A stretch of 64,000 nucleotides of DNA from the NCBI RefSeq assembly GCF_003148845.1, contig NZ_QGHA01000011.1, positions 62,001-126,000 on the forward strand, written 5' to 3'. Below are positions 45,709 through 54,626 of this stretch, piece by piece. Positions within the stretch are counted from its first letter, which is position 1, and each line of letters begins with the position of its first letter. The translations under genes were made by a program, and so were the position numbers. This stretch comes from Mucilaginibacter oryzae (lineage in GTDB: Bacteria; Bacteroidota; Bacteroidia; Sphingobacteriales; Sphingobacteriaceae). The notes below the pieces were generated by a model, which was given only the letters and a program-made list of their open reading frames with translations, did not search any database and was not told where the DNA came from.

Positions 45709-46031
45709 GATGCGAAAGGTTAATTGTGATTAGCTAAAGTTATAAAAAATCTTGTTCTTCAGCTGAGCCAATCAGGCAACAAAATTGAGCCATAGGCGAA
45801 AGGCATTGATGGGCAGCCTCAAACCGGGTTTTCAATTACTATCGATTGTGGATTATGTTTTCTTTTTTATCTGTAATGCCTGCAAGCATATCCGGTACTT
45901 CTTCAAGAACATCAAAACATTACAAATTTCCTGGCCCCCCCCCAACTTTTTACGCATGATCCGATTAAGAATCAGCAGAGTAATCAGGATCGAGCCAGAA
46001 ATAGAGGCTATCTGGAATATTAACCATCAAC
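45709..46031. other. Intergenic region upstream of the propeller-FKBP gene
   Basis: No gene is supported here. A run of nine C residues (45935-45943) lies about 230 bases upstream of the propeller-FKBP start. An open frame on the plus strand from 45785 crosses into the zinc-ribbon gene but has no domain or start signal and is rejected. Confidence 0.6.
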
Positions 46032-46057
46032 AAAAAAGGCACCCGCCGGGTGCCTTT
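46032..46057 (-). terminator. Terminator after the zinc-ribbon gene
   Basis: GGCACCC and GGGTGCC form a 7-bp stem around GCC, with an A6 run on the left (T6 after the hairpin in the minus direction). It lies about 27 bases after the stop codon of the zinc-ribbon gene. Confidence 0.85.
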
Positions 46058-46083
46058 CCTATATTTAACTTTATAATGGTTGC

Positions 46084-46830
46084 TTATTTTGCTTCTTCAA
46101 CTTCCAAAGCCATTAACTCGTCAACCAGAATGCGTCCGCAGTGTTCGCAAACGATGATCTTTTTACGCTGACGGATGTCTGACTGGCGTTGAGGCGGGAT
46201 CTGGTTAAAGCAGCCGGAGCATGAATCGCGCTGAATGGTTACCACTGCAAGGCCGTTTTTAGCGTTTTGGCGTAAACGGGTATAGGCGGTTAATAAACGC
46301 TCTTCAATGTTTTCTTTGGCTTTTGCTGCCTGGGCGTTAAGTTCAGTCTCTTCTTTTTCAGTTTCGGCGGTGATGGTGCCTAATTCTTCTTTTTTAGCGT
46401 CCAGGTCGGCCTGGCGGGCTTCTAAATCGGCAAGGGCTTTTTCGTAAACCTGGGTTTTGTTGGTGATCTCGAAACCGTACTCGCGGATCTTTTTTTCGCT
46501 CACCTGTATATCTAAGCCCTGGATCTCGATCTCTTTCGATATCGCGTCATATTCGCGGTTGTTTTTAACCTCGTTAAGCTGGGCTTCGTATTTTTTGATG
46601 TTCGCCTGAGCTTCTTTAATCAGGTTTTTACGGGTAACAATGTCATCTTCCACATCGTCAAGTTCACCTTTAATTTTTTGAATGCGGGTTTCAAGCCCTG
46701 CAACGTCATCCTCAAGGTCGGCAACTTCCATTGGCAATTCGCCCCTTACCTGGCGGATCCTGTCAATTTTGGTGTGGATAGTTTGTAGCTCGTATAAAGC
46801 TTTAAGCTTTTGTTCTACGGTTTGTTCCAT
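46084..46830 (-). CDS. Coiled-coil zinc-ribbon protein (CdsZ/DksA-like C4 type)
   Basis: 248 aa. Residues about 1-180 form a long coiled coil (heptads such as LEDDVAGLETRIQKIKGELD). The C-terminal zinc ribbon has CSGCFNQIPPQ and CEHCGRILVD (CxxC ... CxxC). This matches the C4-type zinc ribbon family (PF02591) which pairs with Nif3-like genes in Bacteroidota and other bacteria. It overlaps the Nif3-like start by one base, so the two are translationally coupled. The role is unknown, possibly in nucleic-acid handling. Confidence 0.92.
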   Translation of the reverse strand: MEQTVEQKLKALYELQTIHTKIDRIRQVRGELPMEVADLEDDVAGLETRIQKIKGELDDVEDDIVTRKNLIKEAQANIKKYEAQLNEVKNNREYDAISKEIEIQGLDIQVSEKKIREYGFEITNKTQVYEKALADLEARQADLDAKKEELGTITAETEKEETELNAQAAKAKENIEERLLTAYTRLRQNAKNGLAVVTIQRDSCSGCFNQIPPQRQSDIRQRKKIIVCEHCGRILVDELMALEVEEAK

Positions 46831-47927
46831 TAAATAAAATATTTGACGGGGTTTGTATTTACTTCTGTTAAACGGACCGCAAAGATAGGAAATTTTTTCC
46901 TAATTATTTCATACAATAATTGCTGCGTAAATTGTTCACTTTCAAAGTGTCCGATATCGGCTATCACTATCTTTCCTTCGGCATCAAAAAACTCGTGGTA
47001 CTTGTAGTCGGCCGTAATGAAAATATCAGCCCCGGCGGCTATGGCATGCTTCAGTAAAAAGCCACCCGAGCCTCCGCAAACGGCCACTTTTTTTATCGGT
47101 TTGCCCAATAACCTGGTATGCCTTATTACGTGGGTACGCATTTTATCCTTCACCTGGAACAGGAAACTTTCTTCGTTAAGCGGCATTTCCAGTTCGCCTA
47201 CCATACCGGCACCTACCTGCTGGTGCTGGTTGGTGAGGTTATAAAGATCGTAGGCAACCTCTTCATACGGATGGGCCAGTATCAGTGCCATCAATATTTT
47301 GCTTTCAAGGTTGGCCGGGTATATGGTTTCAATGCGGATCTCGCTTTCTTTATGACGTTGCCCAACTTCGCCAACATACGGATTGGCAGCCTCGTTACCT
47401 TTAAATGTGCCTGTGCCTTCGGCATTAAAGCTTACTTCGCTGTAATTGCCAATATTGCCCGCTCCGGCGGCAAACAGGGTGTCGCGCACGGCATCGGCGT
47501 GGCTTAATGGCACAAAAGTAACCAGTTTTTTAAGCAAGTTGGGTTTGGGCGCCAATATGCGGGTGTTTTTTAAACCGAGGGTTTCGCAAATGCGGGCGTT
47601 AACGCCGGTCATGACACTGTCGAGGTTGGTGTGGATAGCATATATGGCAATACCTTTACGGATAGCCTTTTCAACCACGCGCTCTACATAGGTTTTGCCG
47701 TTAAACTTTTTTAATCCTTTAAAAACTATGGGGTGGTGCGAGATGATCACCTGGCAGTTGGTGGCTATGGCCTCGTCAACCACTGCTTCGGTACAATCCA
47801 GCGAGATCAGGGCCTGGTTCACCTCCTGGTCTGGGTTACCTACAATAAGGCCGGAGTTATCGTAATCTTCCTGATAGCTGAGCGGGGCAAGGCTTTCGAG
47901 GAAAGTAGTTAAGGCAGATAGTTTCAT
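46830..47927 (-). CDS. Nif3-like dinuclear metal-centre protein (GTP cyclohydrolase 1 type 2 family)
   Basis: 365 aa. Motifs in order: YDNSGLIVGN, VIISHHPIVFKGLK with the metal-binding His pair, YAIHTNLDSVMTG, and near the end ADIGHFESEQ. These are the ligands of the two-metal site of NIF3/YbgI proteins. An internal insert of about 100 residues (including the ferredoxin-like part) makes it the longer form. The function of the family is unsettled. It is coupled with the zinc-ribbon gene downstream. Confidence 0.93.
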   Translation of the reverse strand: MKLSALTTFLESLAPLSYQEDYDNSGLIVGNPDQEVNQALISLDCTEAVVDEAIATNCQVIISHHPIVFKGLKKFNGKTYVERVVEKAIRKGIAIYAIHTNLDSVMTGVNARICETLGLKNTRILAPKPNLLKKLVTFVPLSHADAVRDTLFAAGAGNIGNYSEVSFNAEGTGTFKGNEAANPYVGEVGQRHKESEIRIETIYPANLESKILMALILAHPYEEVAYDLYNLTNQHQQVGAGMVGELEMPLNEESFLFQVKDKMRTHVIRHTRLLGKPIKKVAVCGGSGGFLLKHAIAAGADIFITADYKYHEFFDAEGKIVIADIGHFESEQFTQQLLYEIIRKKFPIFAVRLTEVNTNPVKYFI

Positions 47928-47957
47928 AATCGCAATTAAGCTAATGTATCAAATAAA

Positions 47958-47986
47958 TTGTTGATAAAATAAAAAACGTAAATTTG
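47958..47986 (+). promoter_or_regulatory. Promoter of the toxin-antitoxin operon
   Basis: A -7 box TAAATTTG (47979-47986) has a TTG (47958-47960) 18 bases upstream, slightly shorter than the ideal. Only four bases (GTAT) lie between the box and the antitoxin ATG, so the message is expected to be leaderless or nearly so. Confidence 0.6.
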
Positions 47987-47990
47987 GTAT

Positions 47991-48188
47991 ATGGGAATTT
48001 TAATTGCACATCCTGAAAATAAAGAAAAGTCGGACGCTTTGAAAGCGTTTATGAAAGCCTTAAAAATCCAATTTGAGGAAGAAAAATCCACATACGATCC
48101 AAAATTTGTGAAAAAGATAAAGCAAAGTAAAGATGATTTTGAAGCCGGAAAATTTAAGGCTATCAACACGGATGATCTATGGAAATAG
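47991..48188 (+). CDS. Antitoxin of a YoeB-type toxin-antitoxin system (DUF2683-like)
   Basis: 65 aa. The first 30 residues would form an N-terminal part for folding or DNA binding (ALKAFMKALKIQFEE), followed by the toxin-binding tail YDPKFVKKIKQSKDDFEAGK and NTDDLW, which is typical for Bacteroidota YoeB antitoxins. It overlaps the toxin gene by ten bases, the usual coupled order antitoxin then toxin. Autoregulation at its own promoter is expected but not shown. Confidence 0.85.
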   Translation: MGILIAHPENKEKSDALKAFMKALKIQFEEEKSTYDPKFVKKIKQSKDDFEAGKFKAINTDDLWK

Positions 48189-48442
48189 TTTATTCCGAAG
48201 AATCACAAAAAGATGTACTCTACTGGAAAAAATCGGGAAATCAAATTATCCAGAAAAAAATTCAACAACTGATTAATGCTATTAGCGAAGATCCGTTTAG
48301 CGGAATTGGTAAACCTGAACAATTGAAACATGACCTGACCGGTTTATGGTCAAGGAGAATAAATCAGGAACATCGAATAGTTTACGAAATACTTGAAGCA
48401 GAAAACAGGATAAAAATACACTCGTTAAAAGGGCATTATTAA
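48179..48442 (+). CDS. Toxin of the YoeB/Txe family (RelE superfamily mRNA interferase)
   Basis: 87 aa. Motifs fit YoeB: DVLYWKKSGNQIIQKKI, DPFSGIGKPEQLKHDLTGLW (Glu and Lys), SRRINQEHRIVYEI (Arg) and the C-terminal LKGHY (His-Tyr). YoeB cuts mRNA at the ribosome when freed from the antitoxin. All expected catalytic residues appear present, so it is likely active. The pair is placed between the Nif3-like gene and the TM2 gene with no mobile element nearby. Confidence 0.92.
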   Translation: MEIVYSEESQKDVLYWKKSGNQIIQKKIQQLINAISEDPFSGIGKPEQLKHDLTGLWSRRINQEHRIVYEILEAENRIKIHSLKGHY

Positions 48443-48453
48443 GCCGCTTTCGC

Positions 48454-48816
48454 TCAACTGCTCATTTTGGCCATCTGGTAGCTTTCATAAGCCATGTTTT
48501 TATTGTACTCGAGTGTGAGCGATTTATTGTTGATCAGATCAACAATAGTGCCTATGCCGCAAAAGCCCCCCGTTAACAGGTAAAGGATCCCCATGCCTGT
48601 TTGCCCCAAAACAAAACGCTGGACACCGGCAACCAAAACAAAGCCAAGCAGGGTAAACAACAAAATATCCTGCGAGTTTTTGCGCTTATTGGCGTAAACC
48701 ATATAAAAATATTTTTTTTGACTTTCGGTAAGATCAGGGGTGGCGTACTGCAGAAAACCTAACTCCTCCGGCGAAAAGCCTGCAAATGCATTATATTGAT
48801 CCTGGTACATGTTCAT
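48454..48816 (-). CDS. TM2-domain membrane protein
   Basis: 120 aa with two membrane helices (about residues 52-70 and 75-95) joined by a short loop, the TM2 pair. The N-terminal cytosolic part has TPDLTESQKKYFYMVYANKR. Such proteins are small membrane proteins of unknown function in Bacteroidota. Its 3' end is 11 bases from the toxin stop (convergent). Confidence 0.88.
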   Translation of the reverse strand: MNMYQDQYNAFAGFSPEELGFLQYATPDLTESQKKYFYMVYANKRKNSQDILLFTLLGFVLVAGVQRFVLGQTGMGILYLLTGGFCGIGTIVDLINNKSLTLEYNKNMAYESYQMAKMSS

Positions 48817-48946
48817 TTTGGTAAGGCCTGTTTTTGATAGTTAATCCAAATTTAAATATTTCTGCCATTAAACCTAACAGTTAAGCATCCCTAAAAATTT
48901 AACCGGAAGCAATAGGGGTAAGCCCGCCGACGGTTGTAATACCGGT

Positions 48947-49927
48947 ATGAAAGTATTAGTAACAGGCGCCACAGGTTTTATTGGCAGGCAACTTACATTT
49001 GCTTTGGCGCAGCAAGGCTATGAGGTAAAAGCATTATGCCGCAATACCGATCATCCGTACCTGGTAAAGCATAAAAATATTGAACCGGTTACCGGCAATA
49101 TACTGTACCGGCAAAGCCTGGGCAGGGCCATGCAGGGATGCCAACAGGTTTACCATACCGCTGCCATGGCCAAAATGTGGTGCCGCAACCCGGATGATTA
49201 TCACGAAACCAACGTTACCGGCACACGCAACGTACTTGAAATTGCCGCTGATACCGGCGTAAAAAAAATAGTTTATACCTCAACCTGCGGCGTATGGGGG
49301 CCAACCATAAAATACCCCATGAACGAGGACGATCCGCGGATAGCCGGATTCCCCATAGCTTACGAACGCACCAAATACCTGGCCGAACTGGAAGCAGGGA
49401 AATTTGCCAAACAGGGCATGCACATCGTTACCGTAAACCCGTCGCGTGTTTACGGCGAAGGGCCTGTTACCGACAGTAATACGGTTGGCAAAATGGTCTC
49501 CGCTTATTTAAAGGGCAAATGGCGTTTTATACCTGGCAGCGGTGAGCAGGTGGCCAACTATGCTTTTTTAACAGATGTTGTTAACGGGCACCTGGCCGCC
49601 ATGGATAAAGGAGCAAGCGGCGAGCGTTACATATTGGGTGGAGAGGATATCAGTTTTAATGACTTTTTTAATACGGTAAGCCAGGTTTCGGGAAGAAAGC
49701 AGCGAATGTTCCATCTGCCTTTAAAAACCATCGAGGTTTACAGCCATATCGAGAAGCTAAAAGCACACCTTACCGGGCTGCGACCTTTCTTTTTGCCCGA
49801 GTTTGCGGAGCGGTTAAAATACGATCAGAAGTACAGCAGCGATAAGGCGATCACCCGGCTGGGCTACCATATTACCCCTTTCGCTGAAGGGATTGATAAA
49901 ACAGTTAAATATATTATACAGTATTAA
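48947..49927 (+). CDS. NAD(P)-dependent sugar epimerase / dehydratase (extended SDR)
   Basis: 326 aa. The Rossmann motif is VTGATGFIGRQL (residues 4-15), and the active-site motif is YERTKYLAE (YxxxK, about residue 145) with the Ser/Thr in YTSTCGVWG. This is the UDP-sugar-epimerase-like or 3-beta-hydroxysteroid-like extended SDR family. The substrate is not clear. It is the first gene of a three-gene set with a classical SDR (start four bases after its stop) and a 90-aa protein. Confidence 0.9.
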   Translation: MKVLVTGATGFIGRQLTFALAQQGYEVKALCRNTDHPYLVKHKNIEPVTGNILYRQSLGRAMQGCQQVYHTAAMAKMWCRNPDDYHETNVTGTRNVLEIAADTGVKKIVYTSTCGVWGPTIKYPMNEDDPRIAGFPIAYERTKYLAELEAGKFAKQGMHIVTVNPSRVYGEGPVTDSNTVGKMVSAYLKGKWRFIPGSGEQVANYAFLTDVVNGHLAAMDKGASGERYILGGEDISFNDFFNTVSQVSGRKQRMFHLPLKTIEVYSHIEKLKAHLTGLRPFFLPEFAERLKYDQKYSSDKAITRLGYHITPFAEGIDKTVKYIIQY

Positions 49928-49931
49928 ACAG

Positions 49932-50723
49932 ATGATGAACCAAACCGCTATCGTAACCGGCGCCAGTGAGGGGCTGGGCAAATCATTAGCTATCGAAATC
50001 GCTTCGCGGGGTATAAACCTCGTGCTGGTTGCGCTGCCCTTGTCGGGGCTTCCAGAACTGGCTTCTTTTATCCGCAAAAACTTTGAGGTTAAGGTAAATT
50101 TTCTGGAAATTGATTTAACCGATGCGGAAAGTTATCCGTCTATATTTGAGTATCTTAGGGTGCAGCAAATAACCGCCGGTATGCTGGTTAATAACGCCGG
50201 GGTAGGCAATTGGTCGTGGTTTGAGGATATGAACATCGGGTTTTATAAAAAGCAGATCGAGCTCAACGTAATTACGCCCGTATTGCTTACGCGGTTATTT
50301 CTGGCTCAGGCCAATGCCGATGCTACATCTTACATTTTAAATGTGGGCAGTTTAGGCGGTTTGTTTGTGGTGCCTAAAAAGCAGGTTTATGGCGCTACAA
50401 AATCATTTATCAGGTATTTTACCAAATGTTTGCAGCTGGAATTACACGAATTGAACGTAAAAATAAGTTTGCTAAGCCCGGGAGGGATCAATACCAAACC
50501 CGAGTTGCTGGTGATGAATAATAAACTAAAAGGCATCTCCAAAGCAACCATTATGGAGCCCGGCGACGTAGCAAGGATAGCCATAGATGGTTTGCTGAAA
50601 GGTAAAAAAGAGATTATTCCTGGATGGATTAACCGGCTGCTGGTTGTACTAAACAGTTTGCTGCCGGCCGGTGTTAAGGATATCATGATCAGGCGTCGCC
50701 TGGCCTCTGTTATAGAAAGCTGA
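49932..50723 (+). CDS. Short-chain dehydrogenase/reductase (classical SDR)
   Basis: 263 aa from ATG 49932; the longer frame to 49893 would overlap the previous gene and has no better start. The cofactor site is VTGASEGLGKSLA (TGxxxGxG), NNAGVGNW follows, and the active site has VGSLGGL and YGATKSFIRY (YxxxK). It is placed in an operon with the epimerase, and may act on the same product. The substrate is unknown. Confidence 0.92.
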   Translation: MMNQTAIVTGASEGLGKSLAIEIASRGINLVLVALPLSGLPELASFIRKNFEVKVNFLEIDLTDAESYPSIFEYLRVQQITAGMLVNNAGVGNWSWFEDMNIGFYKKQIELNVITPVLLTRLFLAQANADATSYILNVGSLGGLFVVPKKQVYGATKSFIRYFTKCLQLELHELNVKISLLSPGGINTKPELLVMNNKLKGISKATIMEPGDVARIAIDGLLKGKKEIIPGWINRLLVVLNSLLPAGVKDIMIRRRLASVIES

Positions 50724-50726
50724 AAG

Positions 50727-50999
50727 ATGATTGCTTCATTACTAACCTACAGCCATATCAAAAACCTGTGCAGCTTTTTTAAGCGTACCCATAACGGTTT
50801 TAAGCTGGTTAACAACGAGCGTATTATTGTACTTACGGGTAATATGCGCGGCCTGGTGCTTTATTTTAACCGGGACGCCTGCGAGGTAAGAAACGGTAAC
50901 CACGATTTTATTAGTATTGACATTACGCGCAACTTTTCGGTAGATATGCTGATGCAGGTGCTGGCCAGCCACAATATCATAAGCCCGTTTTTTGAATAG
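50727..50999 (+). CDS. Unrecognised 90-aa protein
   Basis: 90 aa, no signal peptide or membrane segment. It begins three bases after the SDR stop and is in the same frame direction, so it is likely co-transcribed. The middle (NNERIIVLTGNMRGLVLYFN) looks like beta-strands. I do not recognise a family. Confidence 0.6.
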   Translation: MIASLLTYSHIKNLCSFFKRTHNGFKLVNNERIIVLTGNMRGLVLYFNRDACEVRNGNHDFISIDITRNFSVDMLMQVLASHNIISPFFE

Positions 51000-51138
51000 C
51001 ATGCATGATATAAGCGTACACCTCATTGTCCGTATCCGAACGCTATTTTATTCGCGCTTATGTTTATTTGTCTGGTTATTAGTGTTTTGTAATACTGGCA
51101 TTGTTTTGATAGCTCGTTAGTCAGCAAAAAACGGTATT

Positions 51139-53499
51139 ATGTTTAAAAACTATATCAAAACCGCCTGGCGCAATTTGGCGCGCAATAAGTTTTATTCAGT
51201 GATCAATATCGTCGGCCTTACCGTAGGGCTTGCCATCGGGATCCTGATCCTGTTTTGGGTACAGGATGAATTCAGCTTTGATAGTTTTCATCAAAACGCA
51301 TCCAATATTTACCGCATGGAGTTGTTTGGCGGTACCGGCGCCAGCAAGCAGATCTGGGAGGTTACTGTAGCGCCAATGGGGCCGCTGGCCAAACAGGAAC
51401 TGCCCACTGTTCAAAACCAGGTACGTGTTAGCAATAACTGGCTTTTTTCGCTGTATAAATACCAAGATAAGGTTTTTAGTGAGCAGGCGGTGGGGTTTGC
51501 TGATCCGGCGCTGTTTACTGTTTTTGATTTTCCGTTGATTGCCGGTAATACGGCGAAGCCTTTTACAAGCGATAATTCGGTAGTGATCACCAAAAAAACA
51601 GCAAAAAAGTATTTCGGGAATGATAATCCCATCGGTAAGGTTCTTGTTGCCGATAATAAAGAGAATTTTACCGTGTCGGGCGTTATTGCTGATTTTCCGC
51701 TTAACTCCAGCATTCATTATGATCTGATTATGCCTATAAGTTATCAGTTCAAATACATGCTGAATAACTTCAAAAACGACCTGAACCACGATTTTAGTAA
51801 TTATTCTTACCAAACCTACCTGCAGCTTAAGCCGGGAACAGATCTAAAGAAACTTTCTGCCGATCTTAACAGGATCCATCTGAAACGTAAACCCGAAGAT
51901 ACCGATGCCGATTACCTGTTGCTGCCGGTAACCAAAATGCACCTTTACAATGCTGATGGCACCGACAGGGGTATCAGTACCGTGCGGATATTTATGGTGA
52001 TCGCCTTCGTGATACTGGTGATCGCCTGCATCAACTACGTCAACCTTTCAACCGCCAGGGCTATGCTGCGCGCCAAGGAGATCAGTATGCGTAAAATTAT
52101 AGGTGCGGCAAAAACGCAGTTGTTTATGCAATTTGTGGTAGAAACAGCTTTGTTATTTGTGGTTTCGTCGGTTTTGGCAATAGCGTTAATTTATAACGTG
52201 ATGCCTGTTTTTAATGAAATTTCAGGTAAGCAACTGGTATTTAATCTTGCCGACTTCCGTATTTGGCTGGTTATCGGGGCCACTATAATTGCCACCCTGT
52301 TGTTATCCAGTATTTATCCGGCATTGTTGCTTTCGTCTTTCGATCCGCTCAAGGCGCTCAGGGGCAAAATATCCAACGGTATTGGCGATGTACTTTTCCG
52401 TAAAATACTGGTGGTAGTACAGTTTACTTTTTCGGTGGTACTTATTGTAAGTACCTTGGTTATTACCCGGCAACTCAAATACATTCAATCAAAAAATTTA
52501 GGGTACGATAAAAGCCGCGTCTTTGGTGTCTGGATGCGCGATGCTTCAAAGCATTACGATGCCTTGCGGGCCGAACTTTTAAAGCAGCCCGGCATAGAGG
52601 CTGTAACGCATGCAACCGGCAACATCATCAGCAGCAGTATGATTTCGGGCGATAATTCATGGGAGGGTAAGGCACCCGGGCAAACTTTTATCCTGCACCC
52701 CATGGGAATAGATCAGGACTTTATCCGTTTTTTTAAACTCAAGCTGCAGCAGGGCACCGGCTTTAGCGGCACAGCAGCCGACTCTACCCATTTTATACTC
52801 AATGAAGCCGCTATAAAAGAAATAGGGATGAAAAACCCTGTTGGCAAACGTTTCCGCTTCCAAAAAACAGAAGGAACCATTATCGGCATAATTAAGGATT
52901 TTCATTTCGCCAGTTTGCGTGAAAAGATCGCGCCCGCCATTTTCTTTTACCGCCCCGCCGTTTATCAAACACTGTATGTAAAAACCAGCACCAGTAATGC
53001 CGGGGCTGCTATAGCAGCGGCTGCCCAACAATTTAAACAGTACAACGGCGAGTTCCCTTTTTCGTACAACTTTTTAGACGAGGCATTCAATAACCTGTAC
53101 CAGGGCGAACAACGCCAGGGAACTTTGTTTAACTATTTTGCCGGGATAGCCATTTTTATATCCTGCCTCGGTTTATTTGGCCTCGCCGCATTTACTGCCC
53201 AGGTGCGTACCCGCGAAATTGGCGTACGTAAGGTTTTAGGGGCAACGGTTACAAATGTTGTGGCCCTGTTGGCAAAAGATTTTATGAAGCTGGTGTTGGT
53301 AGCTATTGTGGTGGCCTTCCCGATAGCCTGGCTGATGATGAACCATTGGCTGGATGCCTTTGCCTACCGTATCGGCATCAGTTGGGTAACCTTTGTTTTG
53401 GCTGCGGCTATAGCTGTGCTGATAGCTTTTGTTACCATCAGCTTTCAATCAGTTAAGGCGGCGTTGAGTAATCCGGTGGATAGTTTGAGGCGGGAATAA
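51139..53499 (+). CDS. ABC transporter permease of the MacB/FtsX type
   Basis: 786 aa. It has the start of the family (FKNYIKTAWRNLARNKFYS), an N-terminal membrane helix, a MacB-like periplasmic domain, three FtsX helices at about 290-420, a second periplasmic domain and three helices at about 670-770. This 'double FtsX' form is common in Bacteroidota, usually with an ATP-binding partner; none is adjacent here. The Bacteroidota family carries out export or signalling across the inner membrane. Confidence 0.9.
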   Translation: MFKNYIKTAWRNLARNKFYSVINIVGLTVGLAIGILILFWVQDEFSFDSFHQNASNIYRMELFGGTGASKQIWEVTVAPMGPLAKQELPTVQNQVRVSNNWLFSLYKYQDKVFSEQAVGFADPALFTVFDFPLIAGNTAKPFTSDNSVVITKKTAKKYFGNDNPIGKVLVADNKENFTVSGVIADFPLNSSIHYDLIMPISYQFKYMLNNFKNDLNHDFSNYSYQTYLQLKPGTDLKKLSADLNRIHLKRKPEDTDADYLLLPVTKMHLYNADGTDRGISTVRIFMVIAFVILVIACINYVNLSTARAMLRAKEISMRKIIGAAKTQLFMQFVVETALLFVVSSVLAIALIYNVMPVFNEISGKQLVFNLADFRIWLVIGATIIATLLLSSIYPALLLSSFDPLKALRGKISNGIGDVLFRKILVVVQFTFSVVLIVSTLVITRQLKYIQSKNLGYDKSRVFGVWMRDASKHYDALRAELLKQPGIEAVTHATGNIISSSMISGDNSWEGKAPGQTFILHPMGIDQDFIRFFKLKLQQGTGFSGTAADSTHFILNEAAIKEIGMKNPVGKRFRFQKTEGTIIGIIKDFHFASLREKIAPAIFFYRPAVYQTLYVKTSTSNAGAAIAAAAQQFKQYNGEFPFSYNFLDEAFNNLYQGEQRQGTLFNYFAGIAIFISCLGLFGLAAFTAQVRTREIGVRKVLGATVTNVVALLAKDFMKLVLVAIVVAFPIAWLMMNHWLDAFAYRIGISWVTFVLAAAIAVLIAFVTISFQSVKAALSNPVDSLRRE

Positions 53500-53520
53500 T
53501 ATTTTTGTAGAGATGCATAA

Positions 53521-53562
53521 TTGCATTTTTTAGCGCAAGCGATCTTGTGCTAAAAAATGCAA
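53521..53562. repeat. Long near-perfect hairpin after the ABC permease
   Basis: TTGCATTTTTTAGC (53521-53534) is exactly complementary to GCTAAAAAATGCAA (53549-53562), and the stem continues inward with one G-T pair to a short loop. TAGAGATGCATAA and TTATGCGTCGTC flank it, extending the inverted structure. It may act as a terminator or be part of a small inverted-repeat element. Confidence 0.7.
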
Positions 53563-53673
53563 CTTCATGAGGATAATTAATTATGCGTCGTCATTTTTAA
53601 GGCCAAACGCCATCTTATTTTCTGTTTTTTAATATTTAGAATTAATTTGGTGTGCTTTTTTAGCATACCCTTT

Positions 53674-54621
53674 ATGAAGATAATTTTTAGCCTGATCCTT
53701 ACGCTTTTTACCATCAATTCGTTTGCTCAAACAGAAAACGAATTTCCTGATCAATTAAATACCGCTAAAACCAATAACCTGGTGCGAATAGCCGGAACGA
53801 AGGTTTATATGCAAATACCTAAAACGTATCAGTATATAAAAGAACTGGCCCGTTATCAAAAAAATGATAAGCTGTATATACAGGTAATTGAGTCGAACGC
53901 TGCAAACTTCAATAAAGCCAAATCTGGTTTTACCCGCCAGGCTATCGAAGCAAAAGGAGCAAAAATTGATGTGATCAAGAATATCAAGCTAAACCAGTTT
54001 GAAGCGATTTTTGGTGATGGCCCCTCAAAATACCCGGACGAAACAAAGGTGATGTTAGTACTTGGCGATGAAACATTTGTGGCGATTGTTGCAGGAGTTT
54101 GTAAAACAGCCGATAAGGAAGGTAAAGCAGAGCTGCTGCAAATTCTGAAATCGGTTTATTATGATAAGGATTTAAAGTCTGATCCGCTTGAGCTGGCTAA
54201 TTTTGTGTTTGATCATTCCATTACCAATTTTAAATACGCCATGACTGCTTCGGGAATGTTTATGTATAATGAAAAGGGTAAGGACGACGCTAATAACTCG
54301 CTCGCTGATTCATTTATTATAGTGGCATTACCCAAAATTAACGAGGAAAAAGCCAATGAATTTGCCAATGATATGCTTTGGCGCTACGAAAAAAAAGGCA
54401 TCAGGCTGGATAATAAAATAGTTAGCAAAACCAGGATAGGTAATTATCCGGCCTATATTTTAAGCACCAAAATAACACAGAACGGAACCGCCGGCATTAT
54501 GTACCAGGCGGTGCTGATAGGCGAAAACTCCGGCATTATATTTATGGGAAGTGCTTATAATGATACCGGCAACTACCTCTCAAAATTTAAAAAAACGGTA
54601 GAATCTATAAAAATTAAGTGA
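53674..54621 (+). CDS. Uncharacterised secreted protein
   Basis: 315 aa from ATG 53674, which gives a signal peptide (MKIIFSLILTLFTINSFAQ); the longer frame with a GTG start is less likely. The body is alpha/beta, with KVYMQIPKTYQYIKELARYQ and KTRIGNYPAYILSTKITQNG, and looks like two similar halves. No family is recognised. It converges on murF with only five bases between. Confidence 0.7.
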   Translation: MKIIFSLILTLFTINSFAQTENEFPDQLNTAKTNNLVRIAGTKVYMQIPKTYQYIKELARYQKNDKLYIQVIESNAANFNKAKSGFTRQAIEAKGAKIDVIKNIKLNQFEAIFGDGPSKYPDETKVMLVLGDETFVAIVAGVCKTADKEGKAELLQILKSVYYDKDLKSDPLELANFVFDHSITNFKYAMTASGMFMYNEKGKDDANNSLADSFIIVALPKINEEKANEFANDMLWRYEKKGIRLDNKIVSKTRIGNYPAYILSTKITQNGTAGIMYQAVLIGENSGIIFMGSAYNDTGNYLSKFKKTVESIKIK

Positions 54622-54626
54622 TCAAC

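Noticed and set aside
45785..46171. Plus-strand open frame of 128 residues
   Set aside because: It has no domain, no start signal and runs through a terminator and into the opposite strand of the zinc-ribbon gene.
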